From the NCBI GenBank assembly GCA_030429345.1, contig JAUIFJ010000003.1:122629-186628 (forward strand): a stretch of DNA of 64,000 nucleotides, read 5' to 3'. Source of the DNA: a bacterium (GTDB lineage Bacteria; CAIWAD01). Below are positions 26,579 to 37,295 of this stretch, piece after piece. Numbering within the stretch: position 1 is the stretch's first letter; each line of letters opens with the position of its first letter. The notes below the pieces were generated by a model. It did no database searches. It was given only the letters and a program-made list of their open reading frames with translations, and was not told the origin of the DNA. Made by a program: the position numbers and the translations under genes.

Positions 26579-29211
26579 TCGACAAAGAACCTGCTGACCG
26601 CTCCTTCGGCGAAGTCGTAGCCCAGGTCCTGCAGGGTGTCGCCTTCGATGGAGCACAGGAGCACGCGGCCGTTGTGGCCGATGCGCTCCGGGTCGCTGCC
26701 GCGCAGCCACCAGTGGCGGATCAGGCCGTCCTCCATGCTGTCGAGGAAATGCAGCTCCCAGGCGCCCGGGTCCAGGCGCAGGGTGTCGCGGTGGACGACG
26801 CCGCTCTCGAAGGTATCACGGGACTGCCGCAAACGACCGGCGGCGTCGAGCAGCAGCCAGGAGTTGTCGTCGGCGCGGCCGAAGGGCGGCGCGTCGAAGT
26901 GGATCACGAGGTCCCGCGGCATGCGCAGCGGGGCGGGGCAGGCGCTGGCCAGGCGGTTGTCTCCGGGCCATCCGTCCTTGCCCTCGAGCGGCCAGGCCTC
27001 GACAAGAAAGCGCGCGCCCTCCTCCATGGCGCTCCAGTCGCAGGGCGGCAGCCGCACTTCCTCGACAGCGCCCGGCTCCAGCTGTCCGCGCCAGGTCCAG
27101 TCGCGCGCTTCGGCTCCTTCCAGCCCGTAGGACAGGCGGGCCGCCAGGAGGGGAGTGCCGCCCAGGTTGCGCAGGCGGATCACGGGAGAGCCGGAGGGCG
27201 GATTGAAGCGCCGGAACTCCTTGCGCCCGCTGGGCGCCAGGATCTCCTCCACGGCCAGGTCCACCGCGGAGCGCCAGGCGCCGGTCTCGAGAATCTGCTG
27301 GCTGTGGTAGTAGGCCCCGCCCTCCTCGCCCGTGTCCGGCAGCGGCTCCTCGATGGCGTAGTCCACGGAGAGCAGGCTGTCGCCGCCCTGCGCCAGCTCG
27401 TGATCCACCGTGGTGACGAAGCGGCCCGGGCACCAGCCGGCGCGATCGAACTGCCAGGTGCCGCCCTGGGGATGCAACGGATTGTCGCCGCAGTTGGTCC
27501 ACAGGGTCCAGCGGAAGTCCCGTGTGCCATTGACCACCAGGCGGTGCTCCTTCGGGGTCCACTCGCAGCAGTTGTTGGGCCCGTAGTGGCCATGGCCCGA
27601 GATGCGCGAACGGAGCACGATGCGCGCCGCCTCCGGCAGCAGGTCGAGCACGCGGGGCCGCAGCACCTCGTCGCGGTGGATCCTGCCGTAGTTGTGGTTG
27701 CCTTCGGGCCAGATGTTGCGCAGGCGCAGCACGGGGCGCGGCGAGGGGCCTTCGATGAAGGCGAAGCGCAGGTCGAGCAGCTCCAGGCCGTTCCCTGCCT
27801 GCAGGTCCACTTTCCCGCTGAGCAGGCCGGCGTAGTCGCTGACTTCGTAGAGCCAGAGAAAGCCCTCTTCGCCCAGGTCCAGGCCCTTGCCGTAGGGCGT
27901 GATATAGCGCGCCAGCTCGAAGACCTCGCGCTCGATGATCTCTTCCCCTTCCCAGCGCAGGGGCTGCTGGTGCAGCACCGTGTCTGCCGGAAGCGGCCTG
28001 CTCGACAGCAGGCGGCCGTCGGCATCGAAGAGCCGCTCCTCGGCGGCCCAGGCGCGCAGCGTGTCCAGGGGCTGGCGCGGAGCATCGGGATTCCCGTAGA
28101 CGAGCACGCTCAGCGGCGCGGCCCGCAGGCTGTCGCGCACCACCTGCGCCCCCTTCTCCGGCCGGTAGTCCGCCTGGCCGCCGAAGCCGTACAAGCGGCG
28201 TTCCGGTTCGCCCACCAGCCGTCCGTGCCGGGCGCTGCCGCTGGAGTCGCGGGCCCGGCCGTCCTCGCCGTCGAAGGTGTAGTACAATTCCAGTCCGTCC
28301 GGGTCCACGCTGCCGCCCTGCGCAAGGGCGCGGATCTCTTCCCCGTCGAGCGCGCGGCTGTATACGCGCAGTTCGTCCATGGCGCCGTCGTACCAGGAGC
28401 CGTTGGCGTTGCAGTTTCCTCCCAGGATGAAGGAGTCCACGGGGCCGATGGGCTTGACCATGTTCCCCGCCTCGTGCCACAGCTCGCCGTCGCGCCAGAT
28501 CGCCATGCGGCCGCTGCGCAGCTCCCTCGTGAAACACCAGTGGGTCCAGCGCCCTTTCCAGTCCTCCGGCGCGCCCTGCTTCGTCAGGCGGTTGTTGTTG
28601 CCCTGCAGGCGGCCGCCGCCCTCGAAGAAGATCACGCCCGTCCCCCAGGGCAGGTGCAGGTTGAGCACGCGCCCGCCCTGCAGGCAGGCTTCGACAATGC
28701 TGCCGTTGCTCGGCTGGTCCGGAGCGCCGCGGGACCAGAAGGCCAGGCTGAGCGCCGAATCCGCCGGCGCAAGCGCGGAAGGCGGCACCTCGACGAAGGC
28801 GCCTTCGCGGAACTGCAGGTAGCGGTCGCGCTGCCGGGGGCCGGCCCCGGACCAGCCCGACACGCGGTCGTATACGGGCTCAAGCCGGAGCCGCAGCGAA
28901 TCCGGGGCCTCGCCGAGCACGGTGAAGGAGGGCTGCTCGAGCGGCTCTCGGTAGACCTTGCCCGTAGGGTGATGCACGCGCAGGTAGGTGTTGACATCCC
29001 ATTCCCCGCAGTCGTAGCGGTCGCCGGGAGTCGCCGGGTCGCACTTCAGTGTATACAGGGCCAGCACCTTGCGCCACTCCTGCCGCGGCGGAAAGTCGAA
29101 GACGGCGCGGCGCGTCTCGATGGAGTCGAAGGTGAAGGTCTGGACCCAGGTCGTATCACAGGGGGCTTCCGGGGGAAGCGCGAAGAGCAGGGCAAGCAGC
29201 AGGAGTTTCAT
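26575..29211 (-). CDS. Secreted PNGase F-like protein with inserted LamG domain
   Basis: 878 aa. The signal peptide ends PEAPCDT. Residues 25-80 (DRYDCGEWDVNTYLRV) match the N-terminal jelly roll of the peptide-N-glycosidase F family. A laminin-G/concanavalin-like domain (about 130-310: ALSLAFWSRGAP, WTHWCFTRELRSGRMAIWRDGEL, DELRVYSRALDGEEIRAL) is inserted. The family then resumes: YITPYGKGLDLGEEGFLW (about 435) and the C-terminal signature GHGHYGPNNCCEWTPKEH, TNCGDNPLHPQGGTWQFD and RAGWCPG (about 537-600). A further beta domain follows. PNGase F removes N-glycans from glycoproteins. Conservation of its catalytic acids here needs alignment. The start overlaps the upstream DinB-like gene (ATGA). 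Confidence 0.85.
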   Translation of the reverse strand: MKLLLLALLFALPPEAPCDTTWVQTFTFDSIETRRAVFDFPPRQEWRKVLALYTLKCDPATPGDRYDCGEWDVNTYLRVHHPTGKVYREPLEQPSFTVLGEAPDSLRLRLEPVYDRVSGWSGAGPRQRDRYLQFREGAFVEVPPSALAPADSALSLAFWSRGAPDQPSNGSIVEACLQGGRVLNLHLPWGTGVIFFEGGGRLQGNNNRLTKQGAPEDWKGRWTHWCFTRELRSGRMAIWRDGELWHEAGNMVKPIGPVDSFILGGNCNANGSWYDGAMDELRVYSRALDGEEIRALAQGGSVDPDGLELYYTFDGEDGRARDSSGSARHGRLVGEPERRLYGFGGQADYRPEKGAQVVRDSLRAAPLSVLVYGNPDAPRQPLDTLRAWAAEERLFDADGRLLSSRPLPADTVLHQQPLRWEGEEIIEREVFELARYITPYGKGLDLGEEGFLWLYEVSDYAGLLSGKVDLQAGNGLELLDLRFAFIEGPSPRPVLRLRNIWPEGNHNYGRIHRDEVLRPRVLDLLPEAARIVLRSRISGHGHYGPNNCCEWTPKEHRLVVNGTRDFRWTLWTNCGDNPLHPQGGTWQFDRAGWCPGRFVTTVDHELAQGGDSLLSVDYAIEEPLPDTGEEGGAYYHSQQILETGAWRSAVDLAVEEILAPSGRKEFRRFNPPSGSPVIRLRNLGGTPLLAARLSYGLEGAEARDWTWRGQLEPGAVEEVRLPPCDWSAMEEGARFLVEAWPLEGKDGWPGDNRLASACPAPLRMPRDLVIHFDAPPFGRADDNSWLLLDAAGRLRQSRDTFESGVVHRDTLRLDPGAWELHFLDSMEDGLIRHWWLRGSDPERIGHNGRVLLCSIEGDTLQDLGYDFAEGAVSRFFVE

Positions 29212-29684
29212 TCCAGTTCATCCTCGGCGCGGGCCATCAGGTTTTCCAGCTGGTAGCGATGGCGGATCGGGTGCATCACCGCGTGCTCGAGCATGCTGTC
29301 GATGCTGTAGGGCGTGTCCCAGCCGCTGGGATAGGCCGGCGTGTAGAAAGCCTCCTCGTCGGCCTCGTGGAAGTGCTTGCGCCATTCGGCGAGCAGCTCC
29401 TCGATCCAGGCATTCAAGGCAAGCTCCTCCGCCTGCCGGGGAGGCGGAGGCAGGACCGGCTCGATTTCATGCAGCTGCCGGCAGCACCAGGCCAGGTAGC
29501 CTCGCGAGGCGCGCAGCAGGTGGTGGCGCAGGCTTTCCAGGTCGGCATAGTCCGGATCCTCGCTGGCCGGCAGCTTCAATCCACGCGCCTGGCATTCCTT
29601 CCAGGTGGCCAGGAAGGAACGCAATTCACGCTCATGCAGCCGGACCAGCGCCCGCGCTCCCCCGTACTTGTACTCCGGGCTCAT
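29208..29684 (-). CDS. DinB-like four-helix-bundle protein
   Basis: 158 aa from ATG 29684, which has AAGGGGG upstream. An all-helical protein with His residues placed as in DinB/YfiT-type metal-dependent enzymes: SLRHHLLRASRGYLAWC near residues 61-77 and EHAVMHPIRHRYQLENL near the C-terminus. Such proteins bind Ni/Zn and include thiol-dependent transferases. No specific substrate can be given. It is translationally coupled to the PNGase F-like gene, which is unusual and may be incidental. Confidence 0.7.
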   Translation of the reverse strand: MSPEYKYGGARALVRLHERELRSFLATWKECQARGLKLPASEDPDYADLESLRHHLLRASRGYLAWCCRQLHEIEPVLPPPPRQAEELALNAWIEELLAEWRKHFHEADEEAFYTPAYPSGWDTPYSIDSMLEHAVMHPIRHRYQLENLMARAEDELE

Positions 29685-29833
29685 CGGGACCCCCTTTTGG
29701 TTATGGAAGGGCACAAGGTAGGGCAGTGCTGCAACACACTTCGCGCGCCTGTTCGCGGGGAAGCGGGAACTGGAGAGAAGAAACCGCGGGCAGGGTCTTG
29801 GTTCCTAAGTGAACACTTCCTTCATTCTTCGCC

Positions 29834-30503
29834 ATGTCAGGAAAAGCCACACTCAACCAGAAAGAACGACGGGACGCCATTCTCAATGCGGCGGTCCGCG
29901 TCTTTTCCCGCAAGGGCTTCCACGCCGGCACCCTGCGCGAGCTGGCCGAGCAGGCCCAGGTCTCCGAAGCGCTGCTCTACCGCCACTTCCCCGGCAAGCA
30001 GGAACTCTACCAGGCGGTCGGGGAACACCTCATGCAATCCCAAATGGGGGATGCCACCATCCAGGAGAGGCTGCAGCAGCCGCCCTCCACGGAGCGCCTG
30101 GTCACCGTGCTGCGGCTCTTCCTGAAGAACTTCGTCGTACGCAGCGAAGCCGCGCTGATCCGCATGGTGGCCTGGAGCCTGCTGGAAGACGGGGACTTCG
30201 CCCGCGCCCTGGTGGCCGCGGTGAAGGATCTGCTCGAACAGACCCTGGCCCAGGACCTGGCCTGCGCCTACAGCGACGGCGCCCTGCGCTTTCCCTGCGA
30301 GTGCGGCAACCATGCCCTGTGGTTCACCGATCACATCGGCTTCGCCATGACCCTTTGGCGCCTGCCGGATCCGGCGATCACGGTCAGCGACTGCGACTTC
30401 GACGAGCAGATCCGGCTGGCCCTGCGCTTCTGCCTGCGCGGCATGGGCATGGACGAAACGATCATCGACCGCTTTGCCCCTCTATCTAAGGACCAACAGA
30501 TTC

Positions 30504-30511
<8 letters not shown>
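29834..30511 (+). CDS. TetR-family transcriptional regulator
   Basis: 225 aa. The N-terminal HTH is typical: RRDAILNAAVRVFSRKGFHAGTLRELAEQAQVSEALLYRHFPGKQELYQAV (recognition helix near residues 40-55). The C-terminal ligand domain is all-helical and contains an odd Cys-rich stretch (LACAYSDGALRFPCECGNHALWF). Its stop overlaps the ettA start by 8 nt, so the regulator may control an operon with ettA or simply be co-transcribed. Ligand unknown. Confidence 0.9.
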
Positions 30512-32148
<1,637 letters not shown>

Positions 32149-32174
<26 letters not shown>

Positions 32175-32343
32175 GCTTGTCTGCCGGGACGCTTCGCGCT
32201 CGTGCGGCGTATACGAGCAGCAGAAGGGCGAAGAGCCCGTTGAAGGCCTCCCGGGCCAGGGCCTGGTCCTGCCAGGGACCGAGTCTCACGAGCAGCAGCC
32301 AGAGCGCCAGCGCCAGCCAGCTGCATCCTCTCAGCCAATTCAT
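32149..32343 (-). CDS. Possible small membrane protein
   Basis: 64 aa from ATG 32343, with GGAGGG 5 nt upstream. Two hydrophobic segments are visible (LRGCSWLALALWLLLVRLG and LFALLLLVYAARA). It converges on ettA, overlapping its last 26 nt. Support is the ribosome site and the membrane pattern only. The upstream terminator at 32362-32389 means it would need its own promoter or read-through. Confidence 0.4.
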
Positions 32344-32361
32344 CCAACCCTCCGGAAACGG

Positions 32362-32389
32362 GCGGGGGCGGTCCGGTGACCGCCCCCGC
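32362..32389 (-). terminator. Strong hairpin terminator
   Basis: GCGGGGGCGGTC (32362-32373) and GACCGCCCCCGC (32378-32389) pair over 12 bp with a 4-nt loop, directly after the stop at 32394 on the minus strand. It lacks a long T-run (GTTTCC follows). Confidence 0.7.
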
Positions 32390-32393
32390 GTGT

Positions 32394-32726
32394 CTACATC
32401 AACAGAAACCCTGCCGCCAGGCCGGCGACGAAACACAGGGCGATGACCTGGTTCCTGGACAGCCTGTCCAGTCCGCCCAGTTCCTGCAGGATCGCCTTGC
32501 TGTAGGGACCCTGCTGCAGGATGTCCTCCCGCAGGGTGCGCTCCAGGCCTTCCGCGTCCAGGTGTGGATGGTCCACGAGCGCTTCGCGTCCCGCCGCGAG
32601 GACCAGCGGCAGGACCTGCTGCTCGAAGACGGCTTCGCTGCTGCCGTGGGGATGCGGGCTCTGTGCCAGAAGCGGAGCTGCCAGCAGCAGGAGCAGCAGC
32701 AGGCTTCGGTGAATCAGGGGGTGCAT
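32394..32726 (-). CDS. Small exported protein with C-terminal membrane helix
   Basis: 110 aa. N-terminal signal (HRSLLLLLLLAAPLLAQSPH), a helical middle (EAVFEQQVLPLVLAAGREAL, LERTLREDILQQG) and a final hydrophobic helix (VIALCFVAGLAAGFLLM). No family recognised. It lies 8 nt downstream of the lipoprotein gene at 32735, so the two form an operon ending at the hairpin 32362-32389. Confidence 0.6.
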   Translation of the reverse strand: MHPLIHRSLLLLLLLAAPLLAQSPHPHGSSEAVFEQQVLPLVLAAGREALVDHPHLDAEGLERTLREDILQQGPYSKAILQELGGLDRLSRNQVIALCFVAGLAAGFLLM

Positions 32727-32734
32727 GTTTTCTC

Positions 32735-33370
32735 CTAGAAATAGCGTTCGCGCAGCCAGCGCCCGACCAGGTAGCCCGCCGAAGCGGCCGCTCCGCCGCC
32801 GGGCGAGACGAGGCTGGTGGCGATCAGGTCAATCGAAAGAGCCGAGTTGTCCAGGGCCCCCACCAGGTCCGAGTGCCGCTCTTCGGCGATGCTCCAGGTG
32901 GAGAGCAGGATCTCGTAGTGTTCGGGGAAGGTCCGGGCCACCTCGCTGCGGACCAGGTGGCGAGTTGCATCCTTGATGCTCACTCCCTGCCGCATCTGCG
33001 GCAGGAGCGTTTGGCTGGCACGCCAGACGGGTTCCCATTCCGCTTCGCGCAGTCCGCCGCGCTCCAGGCGCTCGAGCAGGCGCAGGCTTTCTTCCGGCAA
33101 GGGAATCCAGCGTCGCAGGTCCCGGTAGTCGAAGGGCCGCCCTGCCCGGGGACGGTATTCCCGGCAGGCCTGCTCCATGCGCTCCCAGTGCTGCTCCATC
33201 CAGGCGTGATGCCGATTGGCGGCCTCGCTCTTCCAGGGCCCGGCTTCCGAAGCCTCGGAGCTGGCTGCCAGGGGCGGAGCGCTGTCCGCTCCGCCGCCCG
33301 CTCCGCCGCAGGCCGCCAGGAAGGCCAGCAGCAGCGCGCCGAGCCACCCTGCGTGTGTGTTGTGTTTCAT
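32735..33370 (-). CDS. Lipoprotein of unknown function
   Basis: 211 aa from ATG 33370, chosen because GAGG lies 7 nt upstream; ATG 33376 is the alternative. Lipobox LAAC (Cys21) is followed by Gly/Ala/Ser linker. The mature part is helical and charged (HHAWMEQHWERMEQACREYRP, LPEESLRLLERLERGGLREAEW) with a C-terminal Gly/Ala stretch ending RWLRERYF. Function unknown. First of a two-gene operon; a good sigma-54-like site sits about 47 nt upstream. Confidence 0.65.
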   Translation of the reverse strand: MKHNTHAGWLGALLLAFLAACGGAGGGADSAPPLAASSEASEAGPWKSEAANRHHAWMEQHWERMEQACREYRPRAGRPFDYRDLRRWIPLPEESLRLLERLERGGLREAEWEPVWRASQTLLPQMRQGVSIKDATRHLVRSEVARTFPEHYEILLSTWSIAEERHSDLVGALDNSALSIDLIATSLVSPGGGAAASAGYLVGRWLRERYF

Positions 33371-33416
33371 GTCCATGCCTCATGCTAGTCCGGGGAACGG
33401 GGTCGCCGGACAGGAA

Positions 33417-33432
33417 GGCAAGGATCGCTCCA
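33417..33432 (-). promoter_or_regulatory. Candidate sigma-54 promoter
   Basis: On the minus strand: TGGAGCGATCCTTGCC. It matches TGG..CG-N4-TTGC of the consensus with exact GG-N10-GC spacing. It lies 41-47 nt upstream of the lipoprotein start. Confidence 0.45.
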
Positions 33433-33565
33433 GTTCCGCGGAAGAGACTCAAAGCGGAAAGGGGCCGAAAAGAGGCAGAACTACACTTCCGGACCGCCCG
33501 AGCTGTCAGGATGGATGACGGGACAGTCTTTCCACAGCGATGCCGGACATTGCTGACAAGGAGAG

Positions 33566-33581
33566 TGGAAAGTCGTATGCT
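33566..33581 (+). promoter_or_regulatory. Weak candidate sigma-54 promoter
   Basis: TGGAAAGTCGTATGCT has TGG.A.G and TGCT at consensus positions and exact spacing. It lies 48 nt before the ATG of the large secreted protein at 33629. Confidence 0.3.
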
Positions 33582-33628
33582 CTTCAGGAACGGCGGCCAC
33601 GCCGCCCCCACAATCCCGGAACCGCCTC

Positions 33629-36442
33629 ATGAACCCTGCCACCACGTCGACACGGATCCTCGCGATCCTGCTCCTTCTGTGTGCCACAGCCCATGCGGAC
33701 ATCCTGCAGGAAAGCGGCAGCCTGCGCGCCTTCATGGCCGGCAGCGAACCCGGCACGGCCTACGACAACTGGATCAGCCACGTCAGCGAGGGCATCGCCC
33801 GCCCCGGCTACAATGCCTACGCTCCCGAGTGGCTCGATCCGCAGACGAACGGCTTCGGCAGCTTTGAAGTCCTGGAGAACGAGGCGCGCAGGGATTCGGT
33901 GCTGGGAACCTTCCGGGAGCTGGCCCCGCTGCTGCTGCAGGGACTGGCCGCGGAGGCGGAAACGCTGCTGCAGGAGGGGCCCTTCATGGCCTACGAGCTG
34001 GTGGCCTTCGACGACAGCGAGAGCGGCAGGCTGTACTACATCCTGCGAGAAAGGCTCAACACGGACTATGTCGACCCCGGCCTCAGCCCCCAGCTGGCCG
34101 ATGACGTGATCGGCAGCTTCGATCACGGCTGGGGCATCTATGTGTTCCAGCCCCTGGCCGAGCGTCCGCGGGCCATCGTCCAGGCGCCGCATCCCTGCGA
34201 CGACTATCCCAGCCCCTATACTGCCCTGGCGCTCTTCCAGCGCCTGGACGCCGGCGTGCTGATGATCAACGGCGCGGGGCGCGAGGTGGCGCACAACGCC
34301 AGCGGCGCCTACAGCAACAATTCCAGTCTCTCGGACCCTTCCCGCAACTGCGAGCACCCCTTCCAGGCCGTGCACGAAAGCCTGGTCGACTTCTGGCAGG
34401 ACCTGGGCCAGGATGAGCTCGTGATCCAGATGCACACCTACGACGACGCCAGCCACCGCGACCTGAAGAGCCTGGTCGTCGTAGGCGGCCGCAACAACCG
34501 CATCCACAATCCGCCGCTCTTCGACCCCGGCGGCGGCCGCAAGGGGCTGCTCGGCAACCTGGGACAGCCGGTCTTTGCCGCCGACGCCCTGGGCTGGCCG
34601 CACGCGGAATGGCCGCTGCAGGAATACATGGCCTCCAACGCGCTCTATCCCGTATACGTGGACGGCGGCATTCCCGACTCGCTGATCCGCATTCCGACCT
34701 CGGCCAGCCTTTGGGGACACCCCGGCAGCTGCCAGTTCAATTACATCTATCCCGAGAGCGGCGAAGACTATCCGGAATGCAACGGCGTCGAGCGGGCGCT
34801 GCACGTGGAAATCGACGAGCTGCCGACCCCGGCCCACGAAGAGGGCTTCGATGCCTTCTACGCGCTGGGTGACACCAGCGTCGCCGTCTGGGAGCACTTC
34901 GTCCACCACCTGGCCTTCAGCCAGCCCTTCTTCGAGAGCCTGGTCGAGGCCCACGACAGCCTCGGCGTCTTCGAGGACCTGGAAGGCCCGACGACCCCTG
35001 AAGACCTGGCCCTGCGCGGATTCACCGCCAGCAGCCTGCGCATCGGCTGGACGCCGAGCCGCTCGACCTGGTTCGGCAGCTACGAGGTGCTGATCGACAC
35101 GGGCAGCGTGATCGGCCCGACGCCGGAAGTGCGGGACCTGGAAGTGCACGAGGAGCTCTGCTGGCCGGGCACGCGGCTGGTCTGGATCGACGGTCTCGAG
35201 CTGGGGCAGGTCTACACCCTGGCCCTTCGCGCGCGGGACAGCCAGGGCCGCAGCAGCGACCTGAGCAATGCGGTCAGCGGCATGCCCGACGACCTGGATC
35301 CGCCGGAGATCGTCGTGCCCCGGCAGCCGGCGGCCTTCGGCGGCACTCCGCCGACCCTGCTGGCGCGCATCCAGGACGAGACCGGCGTCTCGCTGGCGCA
35401 GCTGGAGTGGAGCCTGGACGAGGTCGAATGGGCGAGCTACGTGATGGAGCTTTCCGGCGGCACCTTGTATACGGCGGAACTGCCGGCGCTGGAGGCGGGC
35501 ATGACGGTGTATTACCGCGTTCTGGCCACCGACCAGTCGGGCAACGACAACAGCGCCCAGAGTCCCGTATACAGCCTGACTGTGCTGCAGGACCTGATGG
35601 CGCTGGATTTCGAGGAGCCCGGCGATTTGTGGCACGAAGCCATCGGCACCGCGATCGACCAGTGGCACCGGAGCACGGAGGACTCCTGGGACGGCGCGAC
35701 CAGCTGGAAGTTCGGGGACACGGGAGCGGGGAACTACGCCGACGATGCCGGCGGCTGGTTGTATACACCGCAATGGGTCGTGCCGGTGGGCGCGGTCGAG
35801 CCCGCCCTGCAGGTGCTGCTGCGCGTGGACGCGGAGGCCTCCGCCAGCCAGCCCGACAGCTGCTATGACGGCCTCGTGATCCAGCAACGGCTGGAAGAGG
35901 GCGAATGGGACACCTGCGAGTTGCTGCCCGGCTGGACCCATTTCCTGCGCGGCGGCAGCGACGTGGTTCTCGACTGGCCGCAGGCCATGCTCAGCGGCTC
36001 GCAGGACTGGCAGCCCTGGACCCTCTCGCTTCCGGAAGACACGCGCCGCCTCCAGCTGCGTTTCGGCTTCGTCTCCGACGGCAGCGTCAACGCCGAAGGC
36101 ATCTACCTGGATGCCCTGCGCCTGGGAGCGCAGATTCCGGAGAACCCGGCGACGGCCACCGAACTGCGGCTGAGCCTGCTTCCCGGCCATCGCCTCGAGT
36201 TGTCCTGGCTGCCGGTCTGGCAGGCGGAAGGCTATCGCCTCTACCACAGCGCCGAGGCCTATGGCGGGCCGGGCGAGATCTTCCACGAAACCACGGACAC
36301 GGAACTCCTGCTGGACCTGGACTGCTGCACGGAGCAGCAGTTCTATCGCGTGGAAGCCCTGCTTCCTCCTGCCCGCATTCTTCGCCCCGCGGCAGGCCCC
36401 CGGCAGCGCAACCGGGACACTTCCGCAAGCTGGAAACCCTAG
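33629..36442 (+). CDS. Large secreted multidomain protein with FnIII-like and jelly-roll modules
   Basis: 937 aa with a signal peptide ending ATAHA. Residues about 30-440 form a novel-looking domain with conserved-type polar motifs (VQAPHPCDDYPSPYTALALF, MINGAGREVAHNASG, NCEHPFQAVHESLVDFW, VIQMHTYDDASHRDL); the His/Asp-rich set suggests a metal-dependent hydrolase, possibly in the N-formylglutamate-amidohydrolase/M14-like range. FnIII-like segments follow near 455-650 and 825-915. Between them is a MAM/immune-inhibitor-A type beta domain (LDFEEPGDLW, GGWLYTPQWVV, YDGLVIQQRLE). Unlike other exported proteins here it has no NPFNP tail. It overlaps the convergent glycosylase gene by 4 nt. Confidence 0.75.
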   Translation: MNPATTSTRILAILLLLCATAHADILQESGSLRAFMAGSEPGTAYDNWISHVSEGIARPGYNAYAPEWLDPQTNGFGSFEVLENEARRDSVLGTFRELAPLLLQGLAAEAETLLQEGPFMAYELVAFDDSESGRLYYILRERLNTDYVDPGLSPQLADDVIGSFDHGWGIYVFQPLAERPRAIVQAPHPCDDYPSPYTALALFQRLDAGVLMINGAGREVAHNASGAYSNNSSLSDPSRNCEHPFQAVHESLVDFWQDLGQDELVIQMHTYDDASHRDLKSLVVVGGRNNRIHNPPLFDPGGGRKGLLGNLGQPVFAADALGWPHAEWPLQEYMASNALYPVYVDGGIPDSLIRIPTSASLWGHPGSCQFNYIYPESGEDYPECNGVERALHVEIDELPTPAHEEGFDAFYALGDTSVAVWEHFVHHLAFSQPFFESLVEAHDSLGVFEDLEGPTTPEDLALRGFTASSLRIGWTPSRSTWFGSYEVLIDTGSVIGPTPEVRDLEVHEELCWPGTRLVWIDGLELGQVYTLALRARDSQGRSSDLSNAVSGMPDDLDPPEIVVPRQPAAFGGTPPTLLARIQDETGVSLAQLEWSLDEVEWASYVMELSGGTLYTAELPALEAGMTVYYRVLATDQSGNDNSAQSPVYSLTVLQDLMALDFEEPGDLWHEAIGTAIDQWHRSTEDSWDGATSWKFGDTGAGNYADDAGGWLYTPQWVVPVGAVEPALQVLLRVDAEASASQPDSCYDGLVIQQRLEEGEWDTCELLPGWTHFLRGGSDVVLDWPQAMLSGSQDWQPWTLSLPEDTRRLQLRFGFVSDGSVNAEGIYLDALRLGAQIPENPATATELRLSLLPGHRLELSWLPVWQAEGYRLYHSAEAYGGPGEIFHETTDTELLLDLDCCTEQQFYRVEALLPPARILRPAAGPRQRNRDTSASWKP

Positions 36443-37095
36443 GACTTGCTCGAAGCGACGGAGTCGTCCTGCCAATGGCTGATGCGCCATAGATAGAGGC
36501 TGGCCACGCTCCGGTAGGGGGCCCAGACCGCGGCGCGCAGCTCCGCCTCTTTCGGACGGATGCTCTCGCGCCCGTCGACCCGGCAGAGGCCGGCGCGCAG
36601 GGCCAGATCGTCCCCGCTGAAGATGTCCGGCCGCCCCAGCGAGAAAAGCAGGAACATCTGCGCCGTCCAGCGGCCGATGCCGGTGACGGCCGTCAGGGCC
36701 TGGATAATTTCTTCCTCCCCGCTGCGCGAGAAGACCATTCCCTTGATCGGCGGCTTCCGCCAGGCCTCGGCCAGGGCGCGCAGGTAGCGCCGCTTCTGGC
36801 GACTGATTCCCGCCCCCTGCAGCGCCTCGTCTTCCAGCCGATCGAAATCCTGCGGCTTCGGCCGCCCGGGCGCATCGCAGAGCTCGAAGCACTGGCGGAT
36901 CATGCTCGCCGCCGCCTTGTTCGAGACCTGCTGGGCAATGATCGCCCGGCAGAGCGCGCGGAAAAGCGGCCGCTGGGGGCGGTACTCCAGCGGGCCGATC
37001 CGCGCGAACCAGGGCTTCAGCTTCGGGTCCCTTCTTCCCAGTTCCCTCAGCACCTCTTCAGGAATGCGGCCTTTCTTCAGGAGTGTCTCGCTCAT
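36439..37095 (-). CDS. DNA-3-methyladenine glycosylase, HhH-GPD (AlkA-like)
   Basis: 218-aa base-excision repair enzyme. The HhH motif LTAVTGIGRWTAQMFLLFSLG (about residues 134-154) is followed by the catalytic-Asp region DIFSGDDLALRAG (Asp162 or Asp163). The N-terminal AIIAQQVSNKAAASM segment (about 51-65) is typical. The AlkA N-terminal TBP-like domain is absent, as in short AlkA/MagIII-type enzymes; there is no [4Fe-4S] cysteine loop, so it is not EndoIII/MutY. It is convergent with the secreted protein at 33629. Confidence 0.9.
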   Translation of the reverse strand: MSETLLKKGRIPEEVLRELGRRDPKLKPWFARIGPLEYRPQRPLFRALCRAIIAQQVSNKAAASMIRQCFELCDAPGRPKPQDFDRLEDEALQGAGISRQKRRYLRALAEAWRKPPIKGMVFSRSGEEEIIQALTAVTGIGRWTAQMFLLFSLGRPDIFSGDDLALRAGLCRVDGRESIRPKEAELRAAVWAPYRSVASLYLWRISHWQDDSVASSKS

Positions 37096-37235
37096 GGTCT
37101 GTGTTCCCTCGATGTGGGCATTTGCCCCTGAGTGGCCGGCTCAGATCCACCACTGTCTTCGGCGGCTGAAACTCTGCACGGATTTCCGAATCGCAAGGCT
37201 CAATAGAAACAGCATCTTGTCTGGATAGACATTTC

Positions 37236-37251
37236 TGGCACGACAAATGCA
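37236..37251 (+). promoter_or_regulatory. Strong candidate sigma-54 promoter
   Basis: TGGCACGACAAATGCA matches the -24/-12 consensus at all defined positions except one T. It lies 45 nt upstream of the first paralogous lipoprotein (ATG 37296). Confidence 0.6.
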
Positions 37252-37295
37252 ATCCCTCTTCCCGAATGCAAAACCTGCAACGGGAAGGACAAACA

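Noticed and set aside
33584-36892. Very long open frame (1102 codons) on the minus strand
   Set aside because: It is the antisense shadow of the secreted protein at 33629-36442, which has a signal peptide, domain motifs and normal composition. The antisense frame lacks a ribosome site and has low-complexity Arg/Ala/Gly-rich sequence.
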